Shown here piece after piece: positions 62,801-64,000 of a stretch of 64,000 nt of DNA (the first letter of the stretch is position 1; each line of letters opens with the position of its first letter). A program made the position numbers and the translations under genes. The notes beneath the pieces were generated by a model. It searched no databases, had not been told where the DNA came from, and was given only the letters and a program-made list of their open reading frames with translations. The DNA comes from Rhynchopus euleeides (taxonomy: Eukaryota; Euglenozoa; Diplonemea; Diplonemida; Diplonemidae), in NCBI GenBank assembly GCA_963210315.1, contig OY723309.1, positions 1,426,001 to 1,490,000 on the forward strand, read 5' to 3'.

Positions 62801-62903
62801 TGGCTCGGCCCACCCTTGGGATTGCACTGCCTGGCTCGGCCCATTCTCGGGACAGCACTGCCTGGCTCGGCCCAGTCTCGGGACAACACTGCCTGGCTCC
62901 GCT
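59872..62903 (+). repeat. Satellite array 2: ~98 copies of a related 31-bp unit with 806-bp higher-order repeat
   Basis: The unit contains GGCTCGGCCCACCCTCGGGA then CAGCACTGCCT, with CCCTTG, GTCTCG and TTCTCG variants. It has the same length as the array-1 unit and shares the first 11 bases and most of the second half. The same 26-unit (806-bp) variant order repeats at 60522, 61328 and 62134, showing a higher-order repeat. Very long frames on the minus strand (up to 1124 aa) result from the period, not from coding. Confidence 0.97.
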
Positions 62904-64000
62904 TCGTGCCAGCACGAGCACTCGCCGTTGCTCCTGCATTGCCCCAGGCGGCCAGCTCCCCTCTTGGCCCAGGATGACAGGTTGATCTCAATGTTTACCC
63001 GTGACACGGGCCCCGCCGTGCCTTCTCGTCCTGTGAGGGCTGAACAATGCACAGGGACCGCTCGACATTATTTTTTGGGTCCAAATGCGTGCTCCCAGCT
63101 AGGGGCCACCCAACTCCCCGCCCTTTTTTTGCCTCCGATTTTGCCCATTTTCGGCCCATTTTGCCCTGCACCAGCCTGCACTTTTTTGCACCGGCTAGCG
63201 AAGACCCCCAAAGTGTTCGGCGAGTTCCGAGCGATGAAAACGTAAAGCGATGTCTCGAAGCAACGGAGGAAGCGGCAGCATCCTTGGGATGGAAGAGGCA
63301 CCGAAAGTGCCATTTCACGCAGGGGAGGGGGGGGGGGTGTTTGAGGCACAATTGTGAGGGGCCATTGAGGAAGAGGTGTTCCTACATTTGGAGATTCGCC
63401 AGCTGTTGTTGATTCCCCTTTCTCTTGTGGGTGGTTCCACCCAGTTGCATTGGCTTACGGTTGCTGGGCAGAGGGCGGTTCTGTCAGGGTGCCAATGGGG
63501 TCCGATTCTTTGCGCATAACGATGTTACAAATCGTGAAGTGGCGGTGTCCTGGCACACCAAAGCCAATCAAGCAAACACTGCAAAAAAAAGGTTGATTTT
63601 TGTATTTTGTGCAAAATAAATGGAATCGGGCTTCAGCGGCGTGCCACCCTTTTCCCTTCGCTTTCTGTTCACAGCCAGGCAATGTCGTCCCCCCCCCCCC
63701 CCCCCCACCTCCTCTTCTTCCCAACACGGGTGAGGCAGTGAGACGCTCCTTACCAGTAGCGCCTCCACCCTCCCCACCATCCCTGATGTCGCCCTGAGCG
63801 CCACCCTCCGCGGAGCGAGCAGCCGCACTGAACATCCGTACCCCACCCCGGCCCACCCATCCCATCCCCCTTGCAGCCCACAGTGCGCCTTGGGGGACAT
63901 CTCCAATAATTGAGGTCTTCGATCGAATACCCACTGTCACACACTGCTCATACCGCCACACTCTCCAGGAAGACTTGCTGCTGGTCTCGGCAAGTGGGTC
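62904..64000. other. Spacer to window end
   Basis: No gene. It contains TTTTGGGTCC- and TTTTGCCCATTTTCGGCCC-type sequence like the 36-39 kb element, the isolated end motif AGCGAAGACCCCC at about 63197, and a C run of about 18 bp near 63690-63707. Confidence 0.5.

Noticed and set aside
59617..62991. 1124-aa minus-strand frame through satellite array 2
   Set aside because: Same cause: stop-free 31-bp repeats. Equally long frames exist on the other strand.

Overview
The window looks like nuclear DNA from a GC-rich, intron-poor, free-living protist. Every convincing gene is eukaryotic (calpain-like protease relative, PH-domain protein, sphingomyelin-synthase relative, GT61 glycosyltransferase, MAPR/cytochrome-b5-like protein, tubulin tyrosine ligase-like enzyme, PARP-type ADP-ribosyltransferase, CDC48-type AAA ATPase). 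Where splicing can be reconstructed (the PH gene) the introns are GT-AG with GTATG donors. A polyglutamylase-type TTL fits a flagellated cell. All convincing genes lie on the + strand, and several have a pyrimidine tract plus AG shortly upstream of the ATG, as expected if mRNAs are trans-spliced (known in euglenozoans and dinoflagellates). The lineage cannot be fixed from the sequence: a diplonemid-type euglenozoan or an alveolate are both possible. Layout: 1-12.4 kb carries a 5'-truncated calpain-like gene, a four-exon PH/coiled-coil gene whose first intron is filled with a conserved 56-bp cassette repeat, a large helical protein of unknown function and a SAM-domain sphingomyelin-synthase relative. 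12.4-17 kb has no gene and holds short elements with repetitive or inverted ends. 17-26 kb carries GT61, a second and larger array of the same 56-bp cassettes, the MAPR gene, and copy 1 of a metallophosphatase gene whose start is broken. 26-31 kb holds two TA-flanked inverted-repeat elements sharing the same terminal nine bases; one carries a weakly histone-H2B-like ORF. 31-36 kb carries a tandem ADP-ribosyltransferase. 36-40 kb is nested transposon debris (a hAT transposase tail, 387-bp tandem repeats). 40-53.5 kb carries an AAA ATPase, a secreted arginine/agmatine-deiminase-family protein, a ubiquitin-like gene with a partial tandem copy, the intact metallophosphatase copy 2 inside a 3.3-kb segmental duplication, and a TTL-like gene. 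54.5-63 kb is satellite: two large arrays of related 31-bp units with a short inverted block at the end of the first. The genes do not form an obvious pathway. Two encode predicted secreted proteins (phosphatase, deiminase), one is a predicted secretory-pathway glycosyltransferase and one a membrane lipid enzyme. The most unusual content is in the repeats: intron-associated cassettes with a conserved fold, several families of short elements with distinctive ends, and the dual 31-bp satellite.
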